Positions 54,378-62,415 of a stretch of 64,000 nucleotides of DNA are shown in pieces (the stretch's first letter is position 1; each line of letters opens with the position of its first letter). The notes under the pieces are model-generated. The model saw only the letters and a program-made list of their open reading frames with translations. It was not told the origin of the DNA and did not search any database. This DNA comes from CAWDVH01 sp963805705. GTDB taxonomy: Bacteria > Actinomycetota > Actinomycetes > Streptosporangiales > Streptosporangiaceae. The position numbers and the translations under genes are program-made. The stretch is from positions 434,001-498,000 of the forward strand of contig CAWDVH010000001.1 of assembly GCA_963805705.1 (NCBI GenBank), written 5' to 3'.

Positions 54378-56243
54378 CTAGCGCCCGAAACGTGCGGCCC
54401 CTACCGGCTGCCCCGTGACCGGATCAAGGAACAATTTGGCGTCGTGATGCCGGGAATGGCGGAAGCTGAACATGTTGCCGAGGGAGCCGGCGATCGCGTC
54501 GTAGGAGCCGCTGATCCTCGGCAGCCGCCAGTTGTCCTCAACGAACTTAATAATGGAGCTCTGGTCGGACAGGGTGTGAGCGACGAAATTGTGCTTGGCC
54601 CACGGAGAGATGACCAGCAGCGGCAGGCGGGGCCCATAGCCGCATCGGCCGTTCTGGCCGGCCAGCGGCGGCATTTTGGACGTGTCGCCGCAGAGCCCCA
54701 GGCCGGTGAGGAAGTCCTGTGGTCCGGGCGGTGTGCTCACCGCGGATGTGTTCGAGGTGTTGTGGATGCCGCTGTAGACGTGGTCGTAGAAGCCGTCGGA
54801 GTCGTCGTAGGTGACGACGACCGCGGTGCTGGACCAGTCCGGAGTGTTCTCCAGCGCGTTGATGGTGCTGACGATGAACTGCTGCTCGTCGTAGGGGTCG
54901 GAGTAGCCGGCGTGGCCATCCTGGTATCCGGACGCCTTGAGGAAGCTGACGGCCGGAAGTTGGCTTGGTGACAGGAAGCCGTGGCTGATGGCGCCGACCA
55001 GCGCGTTGAAGTCGCTGAGGTCGTACTGGTGATTGGCGGTGTCGAACTGGGGCTTTCCGTCGGTGATGGTCTGGGTGTCGGTTCCGATCGCAGACACGGA
55101 GACCGGCGGCAGGTGATGCGGATTCGCCGTCGAGACGTAGTACTGGAACGGCTCGTGGTGGGGGATGTAGTCGTCTTTGCTGCCGTAGTTCGTAGGCCCG
55201 GGGGTGGTGCCGCCGGTGCCGCCGACGGCAGGACCGATCGGATGGACAGCGTTGCACAGGCCCTGGTCACTGGCGGGCGGCGTGGCGAACTTGCCCTTGA
55301 ACTGGTCAGGGATGAATGTGCTGGTGGGCTGGGTGCCGCCGGTCGCGGTGGCAAAGCTGGTGGTGGGCCTGAAGCCGCCCTGGAACCAGCCCCAGCTCAG
55401 CCCGGCGGCGTTCAGCTCGTCGCCGATGTTCTTGCCTGTCATCGACACGGCGTCACGGGTCGAGCAGTCGTCGTAGTAGGGCTGGGCGTCGCCGATAAGA
55501 GAGTGGCCGCCGTTGCCGTCGCTGACGGTGTCGCCGTCGGTATCGGCGCCGTTGATCATGAGCCCGACACCTCCGGTGTCACCCGAGGCCAGGTTGATGG
55601 CGCCCGGGGCCGACGGCCCGAACGTGGTCCCGAAGAAGTTGTCGCTCATCGCGAAGTGCTGGGCATAGTTCCACAGCCCGGTCACGGTATTGCCGTCGTA
55701 GTAGTTCATGACGTCGCTGGCCTTGCATGCCTGGCCCGGGCCATTGGTGCCCGTCGCGGTACCGACGGTGGTGACGAATTTGTCCATCTTCCCGTCGTCG
55801 AACGCCTTCTGCTCATCGTTGTAGTCATGATCCTGATCGCACAGCAGAACGTCGTTGATGTTGGCCGGGTCGAGCCGGCGCGGGTTGACCTGATTGCCGC
55901 TGGCATCGCGATTCGGGTTATTGGTCAGCAAGTTCCCGACCCCCCCGGCTCCGGGGGAGTTGGCCAGCCCTTTCACCCGTGGGGTGTTCCTCGCTGCGTG
56001 AAACCGCTGCCCGGAGGTGTTGGCTGCCTTCGGGTACGTGCCGAAGTAGTGATCGAAGGAGACATTCTCCTGATAGATCACCACAAGATGCTTGATCGGC
56101 GTAGTGGTGGTCCCAGGGGCGCGGTGACCGGCGACCTGAGCCGCCCCTGCGCCCGCGGGCAGGCTGAGAGCAATGGCCGTGCCGACTGCCGTGGCTGCCC
56201 CGAGTATCGCTGCGCTGGACAATGCCTTCCGCGATCTAAACAA
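54378..56243 (-). CDS. Secreted phospholipase C/acid phosphatase-type phosphoesterase
   Basis: The 621-residue exported protein has a signal peptide (SRKALSSAAILGAATAVGTAIALSLPAGAGA). It belongs to the phospholipase C/AcpA phosphoesterase superfamily: the catalytic region IKHLVVIYQENVSFDHYFGTYP is the standard N-terminal signature (E and N contact the metal/phosphate), and VVVTYDDSDGFYDHV provides the second metal-site aspartates. A zinc-independent hydrolysis of phosphodiester or phosphomonoester bonds in lipids is likely. It would work outside the cell, perhaps for phosphate scavenging. It is transcribed alone, flanked by a strong terminator. Confidence 0.92.
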   Translation of the reverse strand: MFRSRKALSSAAILGAATAVGTAIALSLPAGAGAAQVAGHRAPGTTTTPIKHLVVIYQENVSFDHYFGTYPKAANTSGQRFHAARNTPRVKGLANSPGAGGVGNLLTNNPNRDASGNQVNPRRLDPANINDVLLCDQDHDYNDEQKAFDDGKMDKFVTTVGTATGTNGPGQACKASDVMNYYDGNTVTGLWNYAQHFAMSDNFFGTTFGPSAPGAINLASGDTGGVGLMINGADTDGDTVSDGNGGHSLIGDAQPYYDDCSTRDAVSMTGKNIGDELNAAGLSWGWFQGGFRPTTSFATATGGTQPTSTFIPDQFKGKFATPPASDQGLCNAVHPIGPAVGGTGGTTPGPTNYGSKDDYIPHHEPFQYYVSTANPHHLPPVSVSAIGTDTQTITDGKPQFDTANHQYDLSDFNALVGAISHGFLSPSQLPAVSFLKASGYQDGHAGYSDPYDEQQFIVSTINALENTPDWSSTAVVVTYDDSDGFYDHVYSGIHNTSNTSAVSTPPGPQDFLTGLGLCGDTSKMPPLAGQNGRCGYGPRLPLLVISPWAKHNFVAHTLSDQSSIIKFVEDNWRLPRISGSYDAIAGSLGNMFSFRHSRHHDAKLFLDPVTGQPVGAARFGR

Positions 56244-56394
56244 AGCAGGTGTCCCTTCGTCTCCTGAGGAGGCGGCGCGAAGATCACCGCCCAGACGAGT
56301 GGCAAGCTATCGGCTGCCGATGAACACACACCAGTGATACGGCAAACAGGCACCAAACCACTCAGTCGTACCCTGACCGTAACCCATGCCGTAG

Positions 56395-57330
56395 CTAGCT
56401 GCGCGAGCTCAGCGAGCGCAGGAAGAAGGCGAGGTTAGCCGGGCGCTCGGCCAGGCGCCTGACCAGGTAGCCGTACCAGTCGCTGCCGTAGGGCACGTAC
56501 ACGCGCACCCGCGATCCGGCGCTGGCCAGCCGCAGCTGCTCGGCCGGCCGTATGCCGTAGAGCAGCTGATACTCGAAGCTGGCCGTCCCCCGCCCGGCCG
56601 CCTGCGCCCGCGCGCCGGCGATCTCGATCAGCCGCCGGTCGTGGGTGGCCAGCATCGGGTAGCCCGTCCCGTCCAGCAGGATCCGCATGCATCGGGCGTA
56701 GGAGCGGTCCACCTCGGCCCGGGCCGTGAAGGCGACATCCTCGGGCGCGTCGTAGGCGCCCTTGCAGAGCCTGACCCTGGATCCGGCGACCGCCAGCGCC
56801 TCGCAGTCGCCCGCGCTGCGCCGCAGATAGGACTGGATAACACAGCCGAGATCGGGAAAATCGGACCGCAGCTCGGCCAGCAGCCGCAGCGTCGGCTCGA
56901 CCCAGGTGTGATCCTCCATGTCGAGCGTGACGGTCGTGCCCGCGTTGCGCGCCGCGACGCAGATGGCGGCGATGTGCTCGGCCGCGGTCTTCTCGCCGTG
57001 ATCAGCCAGGCCCAGGCCGACCGCGGTCGGCTTGACCGACACCTCAGCCCGGCCACAGGCCGCGAGCCCGGCATCTCCCAGCCGCCGCAGCAAGGCGATG
57101 TACTCCCCGGCGACCGCCGCCGCCTGCCGGGGGTCGACGGTGCCCTCGCCCAGATAGTCCAGGCTGACATCCAGCCCGTCGGCGAGCAGCTTCCCGGTCA
57201 CCTCCAGCGCGTCATCGGCGCTGGCCCCGGCGACGAACCTGGTCACCATGTCGCGCGTCAGCGGCGCGGTAGTAATGATCTGACGGACCCGATGGCTGGC
57301 CGAGGCGGCCAGCAGCACGCGGCGCAGCAT
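56395..57330 (-). CDS. Proline dehydrogenase
   Basis: The 311-residue enzyme is a monofunctional proline dehydrogenase, which oxidises proline to pyrroline-5-carboxylate with FAD. It shows the barrel motifs LDMEDHTW, VIQSYLRRS, RLCKGAYDAPEDVAF and the C-terminal FEYQLLYGIRPAEQ, and a final segment RVYVPYGSDWYGYLVRRLAERPAN which holds the catalytic arginines. The P5C dehydrogenase partner is not beside it. It lies 42 bases downstream of the YgfZ-like gene on the same strand. Confidence 0.94.
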   Translation of the reverse strand: MLRRVLLAASASHRVRQIITTAPLTRDMVTRFVAGASADDALEVTGKLLADGLDVSLDYLGEGTVDPRQAAAVAGEYIALLRRLGDAGLAACGRAEVSVKPTAVGLGLADHGEKTAAEHIAAICVAARNAGTTVTLDMEDHTWVEPTLRLLAELRSDFPDLGCVIQSYLRRSAGDCEALAVAGSRVRLCKGAYDAPEDVAFTARAEVDRSYARCMRILLDGTGYPMLATHDRRLIEIAGARAQAAGRGTASFEYQLLYGIRPAEQLRLASAGSRVRVYVPYGSDWYGYLVRRLAERPANLAFFLRSLSSRS

Positions 57331-57372
57331 TGCCGATGACCTCCGGGAAACTCGGTGCTCGTGCCGGCCAGG

Positions 57373-58410
57373 CTACTCGCGAGGCCGGGCGGTCAGGTCG
57401 CCACGCGGCCGCCGGAGGCTGACCGTCACGTTCGCGCCCGCGTCCGGCGGGACGATCACCTCCTGCGCCGCCGCGACCCCGGCGGCGCGCAACGTGGCCT
57501 CGACCGGCACCGTCCGCTTGATGAGGGCCAGCGCGATCGGCCCGAGCTCGTAGTGCCGCGCGGCCGATCCCACGAAGCCGACGCCGGTACCGTCCAGCTC
57601 GACGGCATCGCCGTGCCGGGGGAGCACGTCCGCACTGCCATCGAGGTTCAGCAGGACCAGGCGGCGGGGCGGATGACCGAGGTTATGCACCCTGGCGACC
57701 GTTTCCTGGCCGCGGTAGCAGCCCTTGGCCAGGTGCACGGCAGTGCCGATCCAGCCCACCTCGTGCGGGATAGTGCGGTGGTCGGTGTCCAGCCCCAGCC
57801 TGGCCCGGTGGCCGGCGATGCGCAGCGCCTCGTGGGCCCACATGCCGGCCAGCACGGCGCCGCGCGAGCGCGCCGCATCGGCCACATCGGCCAGAGCACC
57901 GCGCTCGACCACGACATCCATTCCAAACGGATGCGTCATGGCGGCGGCCGCCCCCTCGGCCAGATCTTGTCCGGCGCCGGGCCCCATGACCGTGAGCACG
58001 GCGTACTCACTGCTGACATCGGCAGGCTCGACCCGCAGCATGAAGCGCATCGAGGTGAGGAACTTCAGCAGCGCCTCGGCCGTGCCGGGCTCAACGTGCG
58101 CCCAGGTGGCGGTCCCGTCATCGGTCAGGGTCAGCTGGTGCTCGATGTGCCCGTTCGGGCTCAGGATGAGCGCATCCGCGGTGCCGCCGGGCTCGAGCTG
58201 CTCCAGGTGCTGGGTGGTGAGGCTGTGCAGCCAGGACAGCCGGTCCTGGCCGGTGATCCGGATGACGTCGCGATGTGACCTGTCCACCACGCCGCAGGAG
58301 GCGGACAGGGCCCGCTGCTCGGCATAGGGGTCACCGTAGTGCCAGGCCACGCCGGCATCGGGGCCTTCGGCGGGCACTGCGCCAGGGACGGCAAGAAGGG
58401 GGCTCTCCAT
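57373..58410 (-). CDS. Folate-binding YgfZ/GcvT-like protein
   Basis: The 345-residue protein is of the YgfZ/IBA57 type, a tetrahydrofolate-binding helper of iron-sulfur enzyme maturation. Its diagnostic motif is KGCYRGQETVARVHN, with the conserved cysteine. The ATG at 58410 is used; the 9 codons upstream are not conserved. The Nur-like regulator gene ends 10 bases before it on the same strand, an adjacency also known in Streptomyces. Confidence 0.92.
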   Translation of the reverse strand: MESPLLAVPGAVPAEGPDAGVAWHYGDPYAEQRALSASCGVVDRSHRDVIRITGQDRLSWLHSLTTQHLEQLEPGGTADALILSPNGHIEHQLTLTDDGTATWAHVEPGTAEALLKFLTSMRFMLRVEPADVSSEYAVLTVMGPGAGQDLAEGAAAAMTHPFGMDVVVERGALADVADAARSRGAVLAGMWAHEALRIAGHRARLGLDTDHRTIPHEVGWIGTAVHLAKGCYRGQETVARVHNLGHPPRRLVLLNLDGSADVLPRHGDAVELDGTGVGFVGSAARHYELGPIALALIKRTVPVEATLRAAGVAAAQEVIVPPDAGANVTVSLRRPRGDLTARPRE

Positions 58411-58420
58411 ACCGGCCAGG

Positions 58421-58879
58421 CTATGCGCTCCCTCCACCCCTCATCCGGCTGTGGGCCGTCCCGGTCCCGTTGCGGCACTCGGCGCAGGTGCCGAAGACGG
58501 TCAGGTGGCCCACGTCGGTCTCGAATCCGTGCTCTGTGTCGAGGGAGCTGACCAGGGACCGCACTGCGACCGGGTCTACCTGGGTGACCCGCTCGCACTG
58601 CTGGCAGACCAGATGGACGTGCTGCGCGTCGGCGGCGAGGTGGTAGCGGGGGGCGCCATGCCCGAGGTGGGTGTGGGTGACCAGGCCGATCTGCTCGAGC
58701 AGCTCAAGGGTGCGGTAGACGGTGGAGACGTTCACGCCGCGCGCTGTCTGCCGGACGTCGGCGAATATCTCCTCGGGCGTGGCGTGCTCGAGCTTGGTCA
58801 CGGCCTCCAGGACCAGCTGGCGCTGCGGGGTCACGCGGTAGCCGCCGGCCCGCAGCGTGTCGTCCCACGTCTGCGACAT
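58421..58879 (-). CDS. Fur-family metalloregulator, probably Nur-like
   Basis: The 152-residue Fur-family repressor has the winged helix (GYRVTPQRQLVLEAVTKLEHATPEEIF, then VNVSTVYRTLELLEQIGLV). The metal sites are HLGHGAPRYH and HVHLVCQQC, plus a second CxxC near the C-terminus (CAEC). By recall its sequence is closest to the Streptomyces nickel-responsive Nur, including the TPQRQLVLEAV and THLGHGAP stretches; ferric or zinc sensing cannot be excluded. It would repress nickel-uptake or superoxide dismutase genes elsewhere. It precedes the ygfZ-like gene and is divergent from the mini-ORF leader. Confidence 0.92.
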   Translation of the reverse strand: MSQTWDDTLRAGGYRVTPQRQLVLEAVTKLEHATPEEIFADVRQTARGVNVSTVYRTLELLEQIGLVTHTHLGHGAPRYHLAADAQHVHLVCQQCERVTQVDPVAVRSLVSSLDTEHGFETDVGHLTVFGTCAECRNGTGTAHSRMRGGGSA

Positions 58880-58912
58880 ACGCCGAGTCTAGTGATGTCC
58901 CGAATAAGGTGC

Positions 58913-58942
58913 TTGCCTCTGCGCGCCAGGGTGACGTAGCGT
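58913..58942 (+). promoter_or_regulatory. Candidate promoter for the mini-ORF leader
   Basis: TTGCCT (58913-58918) and TAGCGT (58937-58942) are separated by 18 bases and would start a transcript about 30 bases before the mini-ORF. The match to a housekeeping promoter is moderate. The same spacer must also hold the promoter of the divergent Fur-family gene. Confidence 0.4.
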
Positions 58943-58955
58943 TCTGGCTAACGCG

Positions 58956-58971
58956 GGAAAGGAGGTGGTCC
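58956..58971 (+). promoter_or_regulatory. Extended Shine-Dalgarno complementary to the 16S 3' end
   Basis: GGAAAGGAGGTGGTCC nearly matches the complement of the 16S rRNA 3' end (AGAAAGGAGGTGATCC). It is far longer than a normal ribosome binding site and lies 6 bases before the mini-ORF ATG. Confidence 0.8.
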
Positions 58972-58977
58972 AACAGA

Positions 58978-59016
58978 ATGCATAGATGTCGGACTCGCGA
59001 GGTGGCTGTCAGCTAG
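58978..59016 (+). CDS. 12-residue leader mini-ORF
   Basis: ATG at 58978 opens MHRCRTREVAVS and stops at TAG 59014-59016. Its only noteworthy features are the outstanding ribosome binding site, one cysteine and three arginines. It is the first coding element of the leader that runs toward the secreted peptidase. Such peptides usually act through their translation, not as products. Whether it is conserved elsewhere cannot be told from this window alone. Confidence 0.55.
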   Translation: MHRCRTREVAVS

Positions 59017-59473
59017 CCGCCGTCCCGTGGAGCGCTTCTCGCGGCTTGCCGCAGAGCGCGCATCACCGGCCATGCACGGGCAGGCTGCCGCGAGGCAGCG
59101 GGCCCGGGTGCCGCCAGGCGGCGGTCGGCGAATACACGGCAGACACCGAACCCCCGGGCTGACCGGCCTTGTCCAGCCGGTCCCCGCGGTGGGCTTCACC
59201 TTTCCCGGTGGCCCGTCGCGGGAGGCGTCCGGGGGCTTTTTCTTGCTCTCGTTCCTGTGGCCCGGCACCGCACGGCATACTGGCCGAACCGCCGATGGGT
59301 CAGCCGAACTGCCGACGTATCGGTCTTTCCCAGGATTCGGTTCAAACCTGGGTAATCTCGTGGCCTGGTTCCCCTCGCCGGGCCCGCCCGGCGCATCCCT
59401 TCGCGAACCCATGGAGCACGCGGAAACGCGGTACTCCGATGGGCTCGGCCCGCTTGCAGGAAGGATCCACAAC
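59017..59473 (+). other. Long G+C-rich leader with a T run, upstream of the G1 peptidase
   Basis: About 450 bases without a supported gene. It has several short inverted repeats (for example CTGCCGCGAGGCAG near 59093, and CCCCCGG near 59151 facing CCGGGGG near 59229). The text GGGGGCTTTTTCTTG at about 59232-59247 is the only T run after a G+C-rich segment in this region and may be an intrinsic terminator or attenuator. The reading frame that leads into the peptidase is open, but shows no conserved protein. Confidence 0.5.
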
Positions 59474-60385
59474 TTGAAGATGATCATCCGCGTATCTGGG
59501 GCTGCTGTCGCGGCCCTCGCACTGGTGGCCGGGACGAGCGCCTTCGGCTTCCAGCCCGCGGCTCGTCAGTCGCACGCCCGCCAGGTGAGCGCCCGCCAGG
59601 TGAGCGCCCGGCATACTTCGCCGGTGCCGTCCACCGGGCCGATGATCGGCGCCGCGCTTCCGGCCAGCGCGGCCGCAGCCGCTGCCACCGCCAACGGCTC
59701 CATCAGCAACATCAAGACCATGGGCTCGAACAACTGGGCCGGATACGCGGTGACCAAGAAGGGCGGCAAATTCCGGAAGGTCACCGCGAATTTCCACGTG
59801 CCGCACCTGGACTGTGCCAGGACACCGGGCGAGACCCGGGGCACGTACTCCTCGGAGTGGGTCGGCCTGGACGGCTTCGCCAGCGAAACCGTGGAGCAGG
59901 ACGGGATCTCCGCTGACTGCGCCCCTGGCACCTCAAAGCCCATGTATACCGCGTGGCACGAGATCTTCCCCCGTCCTGAGGTAGCGACCAAGATCGTCAT
60001 TCGCTCCGGGGACTCGATTACGGCGACCGTCGCCTTCAGCCCCACGACCCACAATTTCCGGATGTCGCTGACCGACAACACCAATCACCACCACTTCACG
60101 GTATTCCGCAAGTGCGCGGCGACCTCCTGCCCGCGCTCCTCGGCCGAGTTCATCAGCGAGGCACCGGGCATCAACGGCAGGCTGGCATCGCTGGCTGACT
60201 ACCGCACGGAGCGCTTTGTAACCACTGCGATCACCAGCAGCGCGGGCAAGACCGGCGGGCTTTCCTCCAAGCGCTGGACGCCCACGAGGATCATTCAGGT
60301 CGGGCACAAGACCCAGAAGGTGATCGCCATCCCCACCGTCTTGCACGGCCGGTCCTTCACCAACCACTGGCACGGCGAGAAGTAA
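59474..60385 (+). CDS. Secreted G1-family glutamic peptidase
   Basis: The 303-residue protein has a signal peptide (IIRVSGAAVAALALVAGTSAF) and a beta-rich domain of the G1 (eqolisin) glutamic peptidases: SNNWAGYAV at the start, WVGLDGFASETVEQDGI with the catalytic glutamine, and SSAEFISEAP with the catalytic glutamate. Such peptidases act best at acid pH. The family is mostly fungal, with scattered bacterial members. A TTG at 59474 is chosen because AGGAAGG lies 9 bases before it; the ATG at 59480 gives a protein 2 residues shorter. A UUCG-loop terminator follows. The leader upstream may control it. Confidence 0.85.
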   Translation: MKMIIRVSGAAVAALALVAGTSAFGFQPAARQSHARQVSARQVSARHTSPVPSTGPMIGAALPASAAAAAATANGSISNIKTMGSNNWAGYAVTKKGGKFRKVTANFHVPHLDCARTPGETRGTYSSEWVGLDGFASETVEQDGISADCAPGTSKPMYTAWHEIFPRPEVATKIVIRSGDSITATVAFSPTTHNFRMSLTDNTNHHHFTVFRKCAATSCPRSSAEFISEAPGINGRLASLADYRTERFVTTAITSSAGKTGGLSSKRWTPTRIIQVGHKTQKVIAIPTVLHGRSFTNHWHGEK

Positions 60386-60398
60386 CTCAGGCCGGCTT

Positions 60399-60424
60399 CC
60401 GGGCCCCGGTTCGCCGGGGCCCGG
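60399..60424 (+). terminator. UUCG-tetraloop terminator after the G1 peptidase
   Basis: CCGGGCCCCGG and its complement form a perfect 11-bp stem closed by TTCG, 13 bases after the peptidase stop. The UUCG loop makes it exceptionally stable. No U tract follows. Confidence 0.9.
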
Positions 60425-60453
60425 GGCCGCTCATCTGCCCTCGGCGCGCTTCC

Positions 60454-61029
60454 TCATCCCGCGCGCTTGAGCTGGGCGGACACGTGCGGCTGCAGCGGCT
60501 GGCCGACCGCCGCCATGTCATACGCGTAGGCCAGGTCCGCCCCGATCAGCCCGTAGAGCCGCCGGCCCGCAGTGACCTCCTTGGCCGTTGACGTGCGGAC
60601 CACCACGTCGGTCGCCATCTCGATCTTGGTGCCGGTCACCTCGCCGAGGTAGATCTCGCTGATCCCCGTCGGGTGCACGAGCAGGACTTCGAGCTGGCCA
60701 TCCGGCTGTGGCCGCCAGAAGCCGGTCTCCATCGCCAGCGGGCGCCCGATAGCTCCCTCATCATCCAGCAGCCAGGTACGGCTTGAGTAGATCAGGTACG
60801 GCTTGCCGTTGTGGCCGAAGGAGATCTCCTGGCCGAACCGGGCACTGGAGATGGTCGGGTAGCCGACCACCCCGGCACCCTCCCAGCGGCCAATCAGGAA
60901 CCGCAGCGGGATGAGACTGGGATGCAGCTCGGCGGCAGAATCAAGACTGGTACCGGAATCAGGACCGGTGCTGGGATCAAGATCGATGCCCGCCTCCGGC
61001 CCGGCAGCCGGATTCTCGTCGCTTTTCAT
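60454..61029 (-). CDS. Nitrobindin-like haem-binding (FABP-family) protein
   Basis: The 191-residue protein folds as a ten-strand beta barrel of the nitrobindin type: LIPLRFLIGRWEGAGVVGYPT holds the family's GxWxGxG signature, and the C-terminal QPLQPHVSAQLKR carries the haem-ligating histidine. Nitrobindins bind ferric haem and can scavenge peroxynitrite or nitric oxide; its exact role is unknown. The N-terminal 35 residues are acidic and disordered. It sits near the Nur-like regulator gene, as in Streptomyces. Confidence 0.87.
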   Translation of the reverse strand: MKSDENPAAGPEAGIDLDPSTGPDSGTSLDSAAELHPSLIPLRFLIGRWEGAGVVGYPTISSARFGQEISFGHNGKPYLIYSSRTWLLDDEGAIGRPLAMETGFWRPQPDGQLEVLLVHPTGISEIYLGEVTGTKIEMATDVVVRTSTAKEVTAGRRLYGLIGADLAYAYDMAAVGQPLQPHVSAQLKRAG

Positions 61030-61054
61030 CCCGTCAGACTAGGCGGGCGTCGCG

Positions 61055-61183
61055 CTAGGTATCACGCGGCGGGCGCGATCGGGCGGATCCGGCCCGCCAG
61101 AGCTTCAGCATCAGCATCGCGCACCAGAACGCGGCCAGCCCGAATGCCGCGGCCAGGATGATCCCGCTGACCTCGCCTTCCAT
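61055..61183 (-). CDS. Possible 42-residue single-pass membrane protein
   Basis: A minus-strand ATG at 61183 opens MEGEVSGIILAAAFG followed by LAAFWCAMLMLKLWRAG and a basic tail ending at TAG 61055. The composition, one hydrophobic helix then positive charges, is that of a real small membrane protein rather than noise. There is no clear ribosome binding site, so it could be leaderless or spurious. It lies just upstream of the nitrobindin gene on the same strand, which may be its operon partner. Confidence 0.45.
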   Translation of the reverse strand: MEGEVSGIILAAAFGLAAFWCAMLMLKLWRAGSARSRPPRDT

Positions 61184-61236
61184 AGCGGCAGTGTAAGGGA
61201 CGGGGCACTACGGGACGGAGTACCACGCGCCCTGTT

Positions 61237-61857
61237 TCATCCCGGTGAGAGCCCGAGAGCGCGCAGATCCTGCCTGAGTCGCTGCGCGGATGTGTACTGG
61301 ACCGCCTGCATGCCGAGTTCCTGGGCGGCCGCGATGTTGAGTGCTGAGTCATCGATCAAGACGGTCGAGTCCGGCCGCAGTTCGTGACGCCGCAGCAGGA
61401 TCTCGAAGATCCGCCGGTCTGGCTTGGCCACGCCCTCGAGGCCAGAAATCACGTGACCGTCGAACCATTTCATGAACGGGAAACGGGCCGTGCGGACCGT
61501 GAACATCTGCGGCTCCATGTTGCTGAGCGCATAGCAGGGAGTTCCGGCGGCTCTCAGCTGGCGCAGCACCTCGACGGTCTCGTCGAACTGGCCGGCCGCC
61601 ATCTCGTCGCAGCGCTGGGCCCATGCCATGATCATGTCCCGGTGGCCTGGATGCTGCCGCGCGAGCCGCTCACAGGACTCGGTGATGTCCTCCCCGAGGT
61701 CATGGGCACGGTGCCAGCCGGGCGTGCAGATCCGGGTGAGGAAGTCCTCCATCTCGTCTCGATCAGCGAACAGCTGCCGGTAGAGATAGCGCGGATCCCA
61801 GTCGATCAGTACCCCGCCGAGGTCGAAGACGACCGCGTTGATTCCCTGACTCGGCAT
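61237..61857 (-). CDS. HAD-IA family hydrolase
   Basis: The 206-residue protein is a haloacid-dehalogenase subfamily IA phosphatase: motif I VVFDLGGVLIDWDP, motif II ALSNME, motif III GVAKPDRRIFE and motif IV VLIDDSALNIAAA. This pattern fits the epoxide-hydrolase-N/YihX-like phosphatases that dephosphorylate small sugar phosphates. The substrate is unknown. The ATG at 61857 is used; the open frame upstream is a repeat-rich stretch (CTCAGCTGCCC type) with no conservation. Confidence 0.9.
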   Translation of the reverse strand: MPSQGINAVVFDLGGVLIDWDPRYLYRQLFADRDEMEDFLTRICTPGWHRAHDLGEDITESCERLARQHPGHRDMIMAWAQRCDEMAAGQFDETVEVLRQLRAAGTPCYALSNMEPQMFTVRTARFPFMKWFDGHVISGLEGVAKPDRRIFEILLRRHELRPDSTVLIDDSALNIAAAQELGMQAVQYTSAQRLRQDLRALGLSPG

Positions 61858-62048
61858 GGCGCCCATTATCTCGCGCCGCGTCCGCGATCCGCTCAGCTGC
61901 CCCGATCGCTCAGCTGCCCCCGGTCGCTCAGCTGCCCAGGTAGCAAAGCTGCCCAGGTCCTCATGCTGCCCGCTGCGCAAAATGCTGCCCGCTGCGCAAA
62001 CTGGCAGGCGAGCGGCTGTACCGCGGGATCCAGGTTAAAGTGCCGCCT

Positions 62049-62414
62049 ATGGTCTCCCGATCTCTCGTCGTCAAGCTGACCGCGGGCAAGGACGAACCCG
62101 AGCGCTGCAATCAGGCGTTCACGATAGCTGCGACGGCTGTCGCCAGCGGAGTGCCGGTCTCACTCTGGCTGACGGGCGAGGCTTCGTGGTTCGCCCTGCC
62201 GGACCGGGCCGGCGACGTCGCGCTGCCTCATTCCGTCCCGCTCGCCGAATTGCTGGGCAAGATCCTCACGGAAGGCACCGTTACCTTGTGCACGCAGTGC
62301 GCGGCGCGGCGGCAGATCACCGAGGCCGATCTCATCGACGGGATCAGGATCGCCGGATCCACCACGCTCCTGGCGGAAGTCATGACCGACGGCGCCCAGG
62401 CTCTCGTCTACTGA
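62049..62414 (+). CDS. DsrE-like protein
   Basis: The 121-residue protein has the DsrE/DsrF fold: SRSLVVKLTAGKDEPERCNQAFTIAATAVASG is the family's opening, and a CTQC pair (about residue 80) may bind sulfur or metal. The GTG at 62040 is an alternative start three codons upstream. Such proteins relay sulfur or act as small thiol modulators. It is convergent with gatD, with two bases between their stops. Confidence 0.85.
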   Translation: MVSRSLVVKLTAGKDEPERCNQAFTIAATAVASGVPVSLWLTGEASWFALPDRAGDVALPHSVPLAELLGKILTEGTVTLCTQCAARRQITEADLIDGIRIAGSTTLLAEVMTDGAQALVY

Positions 62415-62415
62415 G

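Noticed and set aside
59017..59473. Leader of the G1 peptidase as a ydaO (cyclic-di-AMP) riboswitch
   Set aside because: The element's conserved core could not be matched, although a riboswitch-like fold was considered because such elements precede secreted wall enzymes in actinomycetes.
59027..59473. Open frame upstream of the G1 peptidase as a longer peptidase N-terminus
   Set aside because: It would put 149 unconserved residues before a clear signal peptide, and a good ribosome binding site lies right before the TTG at 59474.
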